From: JAUILA01 sp964563925
GTDB taxonomy: Bacteria > Bacteroidota > Bacteroidia > Cytophagales > Cyclobacteriaceae
Direction: 5' to 3'
Length of the DNA stretch: 34,867 nt
Assembly (NCBI GenBank): GCA_964563925.1
Contig: CAZLZD010000042.1
Location: 1-34,867 of the forward strand
The notes under the pieces are model-generated. The model was not told the origin of the DNA, did not search any database, and was given only the letters and a program-made list of their open reading frames with translations. Shown piece by piece: positions 24,574-33,111 of the stretch. Each line of letters begins with the position of its first letter. Position 1 is the stretch's first letter. A program made the position numbers and the translations under genes.

Positions 24574-27036
24574 ATGTTCAGATCGATAATATTGTCTGAT
24601 TTAGTGGAAGAACAAACGGATGATCTAATACAATTGATCAATCCTGAAGAGGAACTGGAAAATCAGAAAGACGACCTGCCCACTGAAATGGGTATTCTTC
24701 CGATAAGAAATACCGTCCTTTTTCCCGGGGTGGTTATTCCCATCACAGTGGGTCGTCAGAAATCCATCCGCCTCGTGAAAAAGGCATACAAGGGAAACCG
24801 CATTATCGGGGTGGCCGCGCAGAAAAATGATAAGAACGATGATCCCGGCATGGATGATATCTATCCGCATGGCACCGTAGCCAAGATCATCAAGATGCTG
24901 GTCCTTCCCGATGGCAACACCACCATCATTATTCAGGGCAAAAGCCGTTTCATTCTGGATGAAGTACTGACCGAGGATCCTTTTATCCGGGCCAGGGTAA
25001 AATTACTGTCCAGTGATTTTCCGGAAATGTCCAAGAAAGAGACAAAGGCGATTGTGCAGTCCCTCAAAGATGCGGCCAGCAAAATCCTCAAGCTCAACCC
25101 GGAAATTCCGCAGGAGGCTCAAATGGCCCTGGATAATATCCATAACCCGACTTTTCTTACCCACTTCCTGTCTTCCAACCTGAATGTGGATGTGAGCGAT
25201 AAACAGAAACTCCTGGAAATCGATGACGGGATGGAACGGGCTACCTTGTTGCTGGAATACATGCATAAGGATATCCAGCTGCTTGAGCTTAAGAATGATA
25301 TCCAGCAAAAGGTCCATACTGACATAGACCAGCAACAACGGGATTATTATCTGCGCCAGCAAATTAAGGTATTGCAGGATGAGCTTGGCTTCGACGGGCC
25401 TGATAAGGAGCTGGACATGCTGCGTAAGCGGGGAGAGGCCAAGGCCTGGCCGAAGGAAGTGAAGAAACATTTTGAGAAGGAGATCGACAAGATCAGCCGG
25501 ATCAATCCTGCTGCAGCCGAGTATCCGGTCGCCATGAACTATGTGGAATTCATGCTGGACCTGCCCTGGCAGGAGTTTACAGAAGATAATTATGACCTGA
25601 AGCGTGCACGGAAGATCCTCGACAAGGATCATTTCGGTATGACGAAGGTCAAGGACCGGATCATTGAATTTCTGGCGGTGCTCAAGCTTAAAAAAGAGCT
25701 GAAGGGACCGATTTTGTGCTTATACGGCCCTCCTGGGGTGGGTAAGACATCGCTAGGAAAGTCAATTGCCCGCGCACTGAAAAGAAAGTACATACGGATG
25801 TCGCTGGGTGGCGTGCACGATGAGGCGGAGATCCGGGGTCACCGTAAGACCTATGTGGGCGCCCTGCCGGGCAAGATTATCCAGAATCTTAAAAAAGCCG
25901 GATCGGCAAACCCCGTATTCATTCTCGACGAAATTGACAAGGTAAGTTCGGATTTCAGGGGCGACCCGGCTTCGGCATTGCTGGAGGTCCTTGACCCTGA
26001 ACAAAACAGTGCTTTCGTTGATAACTACCTGGAACTGGAGTACGACCTTTCCAAGGTGCTGTTTATCGCGACCGCCAATTCTCTCGACACGATTCATCCT
26101 GCCCTGCGTGATCGTATGGAGGTGATTGAGATCAACGGGTATACCACCGATGAGAAAGTGGAAATAGCCCGGAAGCACCTGGTGCCCCGGCAGATCAAAG
26201 ACCATGGGCTTAAGCGTGGAGATGTTAAATTCTCAAAGAAAACGCTGGTCAGGCTCATAGAAGGCTACACGCGGGAATCCGGAGTTAGGAACCTGGAACG
26301 CGAAATCGGATCCATTGTACGGAGTATGGCAAAATCTGTGGCCATGGATGAGGAGATCACCCCGGATATCAGTCCGGAAGACATCGGACAAATCCTTGGT
26401 TCGGTCAAGTTTGACAAGGAATTTTACCAGGGCAACGACATCCCCGGTGTGGTTACCGGCCTCGCCTGGACTCAGTCGGGCGGGGAAATCCTCTTTATTG
26501 AATCCAGCCTCAGCAAAGGAAAGGGCAAGCTTACGCTCTCAGGCCAGCTCGGGGATGTAATGAAGGAATCGGCCATGGCGGCCATATCCTACCTGAGGGC
26601 CAATGCCGACAAATTGTCCATTGATCATCGTGCATTTGATCAGTATGACCTGCACGTGCATGTGCCAGCCGGGGCTGTCCCGAAAGACGGTCCTTCTGCC
26701 GGAATTACCATGCTAACCTCCCTGGCGTCTATTTATACGCAGCGCAAAGTGAAGTCACGCCTGGCCATGACCGGTGAGATCACCCTTCGGGGAAAAGTTT
26801 TGCCGGTGGGTGGTATCAAGGAAAAAATCCTGGCCGCACGCCGGGCCGGCATACGGGATATCATCCTGTCTTCACGGAATGAGAGGGACATTAAGGAAAT
26901 TGATGACAGGTATGTCAAAGGCCTCAGGATCCATTATGTGGATCATGTGGAGCAGGTTCTTGACCTGGCCCTGCTTTCTCAGAAAGTGAAGGACCCTTTG
27001 CAGTTTTCATTTGATGAGCCCGTTCAGAAGACGTAG
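24574..27036 (+). CDS. lon: ATP-dependent protease Lon
   Basis: 820 residues, all Lon domains present. The N-terminal substrate-binding domain begins MGILPIRNTVLFPGVVIPI, then come a coiled-coil helical part, AAA+ with Walker A GPPGVGKTS at about 385-393, Walker B FILDEIDKV, and the protease domain with PKDGPSAG and the Ser-Lys dyad Ser708 and Lys751 (43 residues apart, as in E. coli). It degrades misfolded and tagged proteins in the cytoplasm. It is the first gene of a tight operon: porQ starts nine bases after its stop and hslU follows. It is divergent from the PorE-like gene. Confidence 0.97.
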   Translation: MFRSIILSDLVEEQTDDLIQLINPEEELENQKDDLPTEMGILPIRNTVLFPGVVIPITVGRQKSIRLVKKAYKGNRIIGVAAQKNDKNDDPGMDDIYPHGTVAKIIKMLVLPDGNTTIIIQGKSRFILDEVLTEDPFIRARVKLLSSDFPEMSKKETKAIVQSLKDAASKILKLNPEIPQEAQMALDNIHNPTFLTHFLSSNLNVDVSDKQKLLEIDDGMERATLLLEYMHKDIQLLELKNDIQQKVHTDIDQQQRDYYLRQQIKVLQDELGFDGPDKELDMLRKRGEAKAWPKEVKKHFEKEIDKISRINPAAAEYPVAMNYVEFMLDLPWQEFTEDNYDLKRARKILDKDHFGMTKVKDRIIEFLAVLKLKKELKGPILCLYGPPGVGKTSLGKSIARALKRKYIRMSLGGVHDEAEIRGHRKTYVGALPGKIIQNLKKAGSANPVFILDEIDKVSSDFRGDPASALLEVLDPEQNSAFVDNYLELEYDLSKVLFIATANSLDTIHPALRDRMEVIEINGYTTDEKVEIARKHLVPRQIKDHGLKRGDVKFSKKTLVRLIEGYTRESGVRNLEREIGSIVRSMAKSVAMDEEITPDISPEDIGQILGSVKFDKEFYQGNDIPGVVTGLAWTQSGGEILFIESSLSKGKGKLTLSGQLGDVMKESAMAAISYLRANADKLSIDHRAFDQYDLHVHVPAGAVPKDGPSAGITMLTSLASIYTQRKVKSRLAMTGEITLRGKVLPVGGIKEKILAARRAGIRDIILSSRNERDIKEIDDRYVKGLRIHYVDHVEQVLDLALLSQKVKDPLQFSFDEPVQKT

Positions 27037-27045
27037 ATTCACTGC

Positions 27046-28032
27046 ATGAAAGGGATCCTGTCGGTTTGCATCACTATGCTTTGCCTTACGGCAGGCGCAC
27101 AGGATCGGGGTATTTATCGTTTTCTGGACATTCCTTCACACGCCCGCCTGGCGGGAATGGGAGGATACCTGATTTCTTTACCGGGTGAGGATGTGAACCT
27201 GGTTTCATCCAATCCGGCGCTGGCACTGGACACGTTAAATGGTCAGGCTGCCTTCAGTTATCTTTCCTATTTTGCCGGGACCAGCAAGGTGATGATGGCA
27301 TATCAGGATCAGGTCAGGGGCAGCGGCCCCTGGTTCATCGCGGCGGAACGGATTGGTTACGGGGATTTTAGCACGTATGATCCGGCCGGCCAATATACCG
27401 GGGAGTCAGAGGCTTCCGAATCCATGCTAATGATTGGCAGGGCCCATCGTCAGGGAAATTTTTCGATGGGTGCTTCCCTGAAGCTGGTTTCTTCCTCCCT
27501 CGCCGGGTATACGGCAAATGCCCTCATGGTTGACCTGGGAGGTGTTTTTATTCATCCGGACCGTCAGCTGAACCTGGCCCTGGTGATTAGGAACCTGGGG
27601 ATCCTGCTCGATGATTACGAGGAAGGTACCGAGAGTAGCCTTCCGTTTGACGTGCGGGCCGGGGTCACCTTTAAGCCGGAATTTATGCCGTTCCGGTTTT
27701 CGTTTACCGCCTACCGGCTGAGTACCTGGAACGATTCCGCGACCGGGGAAGAGGACCCGGGAACGGCGGATGAGATATTCAGGCACCTGAACGTAGGTGC
27801 TGAACTGCTGCTGAGCCAGAATGTGAACATCCGTTTTGGCTATAACCATTTAATCCGGCAGGAGTTAAGATTAGAAGAAACTTCAGGCATGGCAGGCTTG
27901 TCATTCGGGCTGATGTTTCGAGTAAAAGCATTTGAAATTGCCTATAGCCGCGGCGGGTATCATGCTGCGGGAGGAGCACATTCCTTTACCGTGAACGCAG
28001 ATATGCACCGGCTATTCAGGAAGAACAGATAG
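27046..28032 (+). CDS. porQ: Type IX secretion system protein PorQ
   Basis: 328 residues with a signal peptide ending TAGAQ. Near the N-terminus, RGIYRFLDIPSHARLAGMGG and NLVSSNPALAL are hallmarks of PorQ (PorV/FadL-like beta-barrel family). Further strands such as FSMGASLKLVSSSLAGY and a C-terminal SFTVNADMHRLF fit an outer-membrane barrel. In Porphyromonas, PorQ with PorU, PorV and PorZ makes the attachment complex that anchors secreted cargo to lipopolysaccharide. Here it lies between lon and hslU with gaps of nine and eight bases, so it is expected on the same message. Confidence 0.9.
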   Translation: MKGILSVCITMLCLTAGAQDRGIYRFLDIPSHARLAGMGGYLISLPGEDVNLVSSNPALALDTLNGQAAFSYLSYFAGTSKVMMAYQDQVRGSGPWFIAAERIGYGDFSTYDPAGQYTGESEASESMLMIGRAHRQGNFSMGASLKLVSSSLAGYTANALMVDLGGVFIHPDRQLNLALVIRNLGILLDDYEEGTESSLPFDVRAGVTFKPEFMPFRFSFTAYRLSTWNDSATGEEDPGTADEIFRHLNVGAELLLSQNVNIRFGYNHLIRQELRLEETSGMAGLSFGLMFRVKAFEIAYSRGGYHAAGGAHSFTVNADMHRLFRKNR

Positions 28033-28040
28033 GAGAATAT

Positions 28041-29450
28041 ATGACAACGATAGATAATTACTTTACGCCTCGTGAGATAGTTGAGGAACTTGATAAATAC
28101 ATAATCGGGCAGCATGATGCCAAGCGCAATGTAGCCATTGCCCTGCGTAACCGATGGCGCAGGATGCGCGTCCGGGATGAGATCAAAGGAGATATTGTAC
28201 CTAATAATATTTTGATGATCGGTGCGACCGGGGTGGGTAAGACCGAGATCGCCAGGCGCCTGGCCAAGATCGCCAATGCCCCCTTTACCAAAGTGGAAGC
28301 GTCCAAATTCACGGAAGTCGGATACGTGGGACGGGATGTGGAAAGCATGGTCCGGGACCTGGTGGAGCAATCTGTAAACCTGGTGAAGGAAGAAAAGAAA
28401 AAAGAGGTGAGCGAACGTGCGGAAAAAATTGTGGAGGACATCATTCTTGATGCCCTGATTCCGCCCATTCGGAATACCCGTCCGGCTTCTGCCGGCTCCC
28501 CGTCCCCTCAGTCCGATGAGACCACCCCCCAGAACGATGCGGAGCTGAATGAGCGCACCCGGGAAAGGTTCCGTGAAAAGATCCGGAACGGCGAGCTGGA
28601 AGATCGCAAAATAGAGATCAATGTAAAGAAGCCTGTAAACTCAGGCATCGGAATGATCGGCGGAGGTATGATGGACGAATCCTCCATGATCAATCTCCAG
28701 GAAATGATCGGCGGGATGATGCCTAAAAAGGACAAGAAGAGAAAGGTGACGATTGCCGAGGCCCGCAAAATCCTCCTGGAAGAGGAGTCTTCCAAGTTGA
28801 TCGACATGGACGAGGTGAAGGAGCAGGCAATCGAAAAGGCCCAGAATACCGGTATCATCTTCATCGATGAAATTGATAAGGTCGCCGGCGGATCCCGTAA
28901 GCAGCCGGGTGGCGGCGGACCGGATGTAAGCCGCGAAGGGGTGCAGCGCGACCTTCTTCCGATTGTGGAAGGAAGTACCGTGAGCACCAAGTATGGACTG
29001 ATCAATACCGACCATATCCTTTTCATAGCGGCAGGGGCATTTCACGTGGCCAAACCATCCGACCTGATCCCCGAACTTCAGGGACGCTTCCCCATCCGCG
29101 TGGAACTGAACAACCTGACCGTGGAGGATTTTTATCACATTCTCCGGGAACCTAAAAATGCACTTACAAAGCAATATGAGGCCTTACTCAGCTCCGAAGA
29201 AGTGACACTTTCCTTCCAGGACGAAGCCCTGCGCGAACTGGCGCAGACAGCCTTTAAAATCAACAGCGAGGTCGAGAACATTGGAGCCCGCAGGCTCCAT
29301 ACGGTCATGAGCCAGCTCCTTAATGAAATCCTGTTTGATGTACCTGACAAGATCGGGCCCAATGCCCAGATCGTGGTCACCCGGGATATGGTGAAGGATA
29401 AGCTGGACGGACTGGTCAAGGATAAGGACCTGAGCGAGTTTATTTTATAA
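28041..29450 (+). CDS. hslU: ATP-dependent protease ATPase subunit HslU
   Basis: 469 residues. Walker A GATGVGKT is at 61-68, the pore loop GYVG at 94-97, and Walker B IIFIDE at about 272-277. A long, charged I-domain lies between about 110 and 245, with a Gly/Met-rich patch. The C-terminal tail DLSEFIL is the conserved segment that inserts into the HslV peptidase ring. HslU unfolds proteins for HslV in the cytoplasm. Usually hslV is directly upstream, but here that place is taken by porQ, and no hslV occurs in the window. The intact tail suggests HslV is encoded elsewhere. Confidence 0.97.
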   Translation: MTTIDNYFTPREIVEELDKYIIGQHDAKRNVAIALRNRWRRMRVRDEIKGDIVPNNILMIGATGVGKTEIARRLAKIANAPFTKVEASKFTEVGYVGRDVESMVRDLVEQSVNLVKEEKKKEVSERAEKIVEDIILDALIPPIRNTRPASAGSPSPQSDETTPQNDAELNERTRERFREKIRNGELEDRKIEINVKKPVNSGIGMIGGGMMDESSMINLQEMIGGMMPKKDKKRKVTIAEARKILLEEESSKLIDMDEVKEQAIEKAQNTGIIFIDEIDKVAGGSRKQPGGGGPDVSREGVQRDLLPIVEGSTVSTKYGLINTDHILFIAAGAFHVAKPSDLIPELQGRFPIRVELNNLTVEDFYHILREPKNALTKQYEALLSSEEVTLSFQDEALRELAQTAFKINSEVENIGARRLHTVMSQLLNEILFDVPDKIGPNAQIVVTRDMVKDKLDGLVKDKDLSEFIL

Positions 29451-29470
29451 ACAGCAGATGACCGGTGGAA

Positions 29471-29532
29471 TAAATTTGCTAATAATTCTGTTGATTTCCA
29501 GTCAATATATTGATTAATTAGTGTCCTAATTA
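29471..29532 (+). promoter_or_regulatory. Promoter element and inverted repeats upstream of the S41 protease
   Basis: TAAATTTG (29471-29478) matches the -7 consensus, but no TTTG lies 19 bases before it. Downstream are a perfect 12-base palindrome, TCAATATATTGA (29502-29513), and TAATTAG-TGTC-CTAATTA (29515-29532), ending seven bases before the ATG. The repeats could bind a regulator or fold in the leader; they are AT-rich. Confidence 0.35.
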
Positions 29533-29539
29533 GTCTGAT

Positions 29540-31591
29540 ATGTTGGAGTGTCGGTGGTGCGCAAAGCTCATTTGTGCCTTTTTTATTATGGTTGCCTGCC
29601 CTGGTGTCGTTGCACAAAAGATTTGTGATGACGGCCGCTTGCTGGCTTCTGTTATTGAACGTCACCATCTTAACGGGCATATTCCGGATACCAGTTACCA
29701 TCGCCGGGTTACCGGGAACTACATTGAATTACTTGATCCGCATCGGTTCCTCTTCCGGGACGCAGATTTAAAGGAGCTGAGGGCTGGTTTGCCGGTTATT
29801 TCACCGAACGGACTGATTTCCGGGTGCGATTTTGTCGCCAGGCATGTTGATTTGTACGTCGCATCCCTTCAGCGGGCACTGACTTTCCTGGATTCCCTTC
29901 ATGCTACCGATATGCCTGACTATACAGCAGATACGCTGTATTTCAGTCTTGGGTCTGAAAAGATAACCGATCAGGATCCGTGGTTGCCTTATCTCCGTTT
30001 ACAAACCCTGCTGGAAACGAATTCCCTTTACGAACTGGATGCAGATAGCCTCCAGGGTGATTATTCCTTTTTCAGGTCATTAATGGAACCTGCTTACAAA
30101 ATGGTTATCGAGCGTGAAAAGTGCTTGTTGAACAAGCGCCTTGAAGATCCTGATAAACTGGCTGTAGAGCTGGAGAATGCCTTTCTTAATTCCCTGCTTT
30201 TAGCGACCGATCCTCATTCTGCCTACTTACCCCGGGAGAAACATGACATGATGATGAGTGACCTGTCAAGAAATGTATTGTCCTTCGGCATTGAACCTGA
30301 TCAGGACGCTGATGGGAGCATTATCGTAGAGGCGCTTTTGCCCGGGGGTCCGGCCTGGGACAGCGGAATGATGAACGAGGGAGACAGGATCATCAGGATG
30401 ACAAGTCAGGGAGCGGAGCATGATTTCACATGCGCAACCCTGAATGAAGTAATTGCCTTGCTGGGCCGGGATGATATCCGGGAAGCCACTTTTACAATCC
30501 GGAAATCCAGCCAGGATGTAAAGACGGTTGTTCTGTCGAAGGAAGTTGTAAATGTATTGTCGAATTCTGTGGAAGGGTACATTCTTTCAGGTAACAAAAA
30601 GATCGGCTACCTGGCCGTGCCCAGCTTTTTTCAGAGCGGTTCGGATGATGATCAGACGGGGGTTACCCACGACATCGCCCGGGAAATTCTCTACCTGCGG
30701 GATGAAAAGATTGAAGGCCTGATACTTGATCTCAGGTATAATGGAGGCGGTTCTGTTCAGGAGGCAGTGGAGCTGGCAGGATTATTTATTAACGAGGGCC
30801 CACTTTTCATAAGCCGTTCCGGCGATGACGATCTCACCCTGATTAAGGACCTGCATCGGGGATATGTGTATGGCGGACCAGTCATTGTGTTGCTGAACGG
30901 ATACAGTGCCTCCGCCTCAGAATTGTTTGCGGCCGCCATTCAGGACCACAGACGCGGACTCGTCATGGGCAGTCAGAGTTTCGGAAAATCTACGGGTCAG
31001 GTGGTGCTGCCCTTGGACAAATCGGCTGCGTATGGCTATTCGTCACCGGAGATTTATAACCGGAGCCGAAATTTCCTGAAGATCACAACCACCCAGTATT
31101 ACCGGCTGGACGGGACTTCCATTCAGCAAAATGGGGTAACCCCGGACCTTCCGCTTCCGGATGAACCGTTCATGCTTACTTTTCGTGAGAAGGATTTCAA
31201 AAATGCCATTTCAAGCGGCATGGTAAAAAAGAAGATATATTTTGATTTTCCTGATCCGCTTCCGGTCGAAGCGCTGAATGTACGTTTGGCACAAAGGCTT
31301 GCCGCCAATGGATATTTCAGTTGGCTGGAGGAAAATCAGAACCTTGCGGACAGCATCCCGCTGCATAGCGGCGAATTTTTTGATCTGATCTATGGTGGGC
31401 AGGAGGGTTTTGAATATTCAGGATCCGCTGACTTTGAGGTGCTTAATCATGAACTGATTGAAGGGATCTCCGGCCTGAATGAGAATATCAGCGGGCGCCA
31501 TGAGGAACGCCGCGACGAAATTCAGAATGATCCTTATGTTAATGAAGCATTTCTAACGCTTAACGACTTAATCCAACTTAAATTAAAATAA
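29540..31591 (+). CDS. Prc/Tsp-type S41 periplasmic protease
   Basis: 683 residues with a signal peptide (KLICAFFIMVACPGVVAQ). An N-terminal helical domain (LLDPHRFLFRDADLKEL, as in Tsp) is followed by a PDZ domain (about 250-350, PGGPAWDSGMMNEGDRIIRM) and the S41 core. The catalytic dyad is Ser458 in SASASELF and Lys483 in FGKSTGQ, 25 residues apart as in E. coli Tsp. NGVTPDLPLP closes the core, and a C-terminal helical domain follows. Such proteases trim or degrade periplasmic proteins from the C-terminus. The stop codon shares one base with the start of the next gene, so the two are co-translated. Confidence 0.95.
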   Translation: MLECRWCAKLICAFFIMVACPGVVAQKICDDGRLLASVIERHHLNGHIPDTSYHRRVTGNYIELLDPHRFLFRDADLKELRAGLPVISPNGLISGCDFVARHVDLYVASLQRALTFLDSLHATDMPDYTADTLYFSLGSEKITDQDPWLPYLRLQTLLETNSLYELDADSLQGDYSFFRSLMEPAYKMVIEREKCLLNKRLEDPDKLAVELENAFLNSLLLATDPHSAYLPREKHDMMMSDLSRNVLSFGIEPDQDADGSIIVEALLPGGPAWDSGMMNEGDRIIRMTSQGAEHDFTCATLNEVIALLGRDDIREATFTIRKSSQDVKTVVLSKEVVNVLSNSVEGYILSGNKKIGYLAVPSFFQSGSDDDQTGVTHDIAREILYLRDEKIEGLILDLRYNGGGSVQEAVELAGLFINEGPLFISRSGDDDLTLIKDLHRGYVYGGPVIVLLNGYSASASELFAAAIQDHRRGLVMGSQSFGKSTGQVVLPLDKSAAYGYSSPEIYNRSRNFLKITTTQYYRLDGTSIQQNGVTPDLPLPDEPFMLTFREKDFKNAISSGMVKKKIYFDFPDPLPVEALNVRLAQRLAANGYFSWLEENQNLADSIPLHSGEFFDLIYGGQEGFEYSGSADFEVLNHELIEGISGLNENISGRHEERRDEIQNDPYVNEAFLTLNDLIQLKLK

Positions 31592-32616
31592 TGAAGGTAC
31601 TTTTTACCCTTTTGTCAGCCCTTTGTATCACCATTCCTGCCCTCTCGCAGCAATACAATACCCCCGTCAGTTATATTGAGGTGATCAGCACAGAATATGA
31701 TGCGATCAGTCAGCAAATGTGGGCCTACACGAAGGCTGCTGCCCATAAGAAAAGCGCAAGGAAAATTGAAAAAAGACGGACCGAGTTAACGGATATTATC
31801 AGGCAGGCTGAAAGCAGGATCAGGAAGATGCCGGCTTATAATGGTTCCACCTCATTGCGTGATTCCACGGCCAGGGCACTTCATTTAAGCTATCTGGTAA
31901 TTGAGGAAGACTACGCCAAAATTGTTGATCTTGAGGAAGTGGCAGAACAATCCTACGACCTTATGGAGGCCTATTTGCTGGCCAAAAGGCTGGCCAACGA
32001 GAAACAATCAGCCGCCCATGAAACTATGTACGGTGAATACAGGAGGTTCTGTGCGGCAAATAATATACGGCTGGTAAAGGAGGATGAGGACAAGATCGCC
32101 AGGAACCTGAGGATTTCCGGAAAGGTATTCTCCTATTACAATGAGATTTATCTGATCTTTTTCAAAAGCAGCAAGCAGGAGGCTTACCTGACAGAGGCAG
32201 TAAACAGTATGGATCTCAATGCAATTGTGCAAAACCAGAATACGCTTCGTGACTTCTCAAAGGAAGGGATGGCTAAAATGATGAAAATCAAATCCTATGA
32301 CGGCGACGGAAGTGTAAAGATTGCCTGCCAGGAGGCGCTGAAATTTTTTATCCGTGAGGCAGATCAGATGGATAACCTCATAAATTATATTAAAAAGCGT
32401 GAGGAGTTTGACCGGATCCGTGAGGCTGTGGAAAGCAAGAAGCCTAAAAATCGGACACAGGAAGATATTGATACCTATAACAAGAGTGCAGAAGATGTAA
32501 ATTCCGCGCTGAATTTATACCAGGAATCGCTGGAGAAACTGAATAAGGATCGTACGGATATCTATGAAAACTGGAATAAGTCGTCAACCAGGTTTATCGA
32601 TAAGCATGTGCCCTGA
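31591..32616 (+). CDS. Exported helical protein of unknown function, coupled to the S41 protease
   Basis: 341 residues with a signal peptide (MKVLFTLLSALCITIPALS then QQ). The mature part is almost entirely charged, helix-forming sequence (for example EKRRTELTDIIRQAESRIRK and YQESLEKLNKDRTDIYENW), with no Pro/Gly-rich loops, which suggests helical bundles. It may belong to the LIC11966 surface-protein family; this is a guess from memory. Its ATG shares one base with the protease stop (TAATG). By analogy with NlpI and Prc in E. coli, a helical protein next to a Prc-type protease might deliver substrates; this is inference. It converges on the SixA-like gene, with abutting stops. Confidence 0.75.
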   Translation: MKVLFTLLSALCITIPALSQQYNTPVSYIEVISTEYDAISQQMWAYTKAAAHKKSARKIEKRRTELTDIIRQAESRIRKMPAYNGSTSLRDSTARALHLSYLVIEEDYAKIVDLEEVAEQSYDLMEAYLLAKRLANEKQSAAHETMYGEYRRFCAANNIRLVKEDEDKIARNLRISGKVFSYYNEIYLIFFKSSKQEAYLTEAVNSMDLNAIVQNQNTLRDFSKEGMAKMMKIKSYDGDGSVKIACQEALKFFIREADQMDNLINYIKKREEFDRIREAVESKKPKNRTQEDIDTYNKSAEDVNSALNLYQESLEKLNKDRTDIYENWNKSSTRFIDKHVP

Positions 32617-33111
32617 TCAGCGATTTTTAGGATAATCAAAGAATACCTCTTCGCCTGAGCCAAATTGTACCTCGCTCCAGGAATCGATCTCGAACCGGCA
32701 AAGAACAATCCCGCAGGTCGGAATATTGTCAATGCCGGTATTATTCAGGGCATTGGCAAAATCAGTAAATCCCGGGTTATGGCCGAACATCAGCACGGTG
32801 CGCCAGGTATCATCGATTTCCCTGACCACCTTGAGAAGGGTGGAAGGACCTGCATGGTAGATTTCTTCATCCTCTTCAATTGCCTCTTCCGGGTAATCAA
32901 TTTCTTTGGCAATGTGACGACAGGTGGTAAGGGCCCGGTTGGCAGGGCTCGAGAGCATAAGATCGGCGATCACCTGCCGCTGAGCCAGTCTTTTTCCCAT
33001 CTCAGGCGCATCGCGTTTGCCCCGCTTATTCAGCGGCCGTTCAAAATCAGTGAGGGATGGATTGTCCCAGCTTGATTTTGCATGCCTTATCAGGTAAAGA
33101 AATTTTGCCAT
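32617..33111 (-). CDS. SixA-like phosphohistidine phosphatase
   Basis: 164 residues of the histidine phosphatase superfamily. The catalytic RHAKSSW block has Arg9 and the phosphorylated His10, and the second catalytic His is in MFGHNPGFTD. SSPANRALTTCRHIA carries the usual Arg. The short length and RHAKSS pattern are those of SixA, which removes phosphate from His residues of phosphotransfer proteins. The actual target here is unknown. Its ATG shares one base with the ettA stop (TGATG), so it is translationally coupled to ettA. Confidence 0.9.
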   Translation of the reverse strand: MAKFLYLIRHAKSSWDNPSLTDFERPLNKRGKRDAPEMGKRLAQRQVIADLMLSSPANRALTTCRHIAKEIDYPEEAIEEDEEIYHAGPSTLLKVVREIDDTWRTVLMFGHNPGFTDFANALNNTGIDNIPTCGIVLCRFEIDSWSEVQFGSGEEVFFDYPKNR

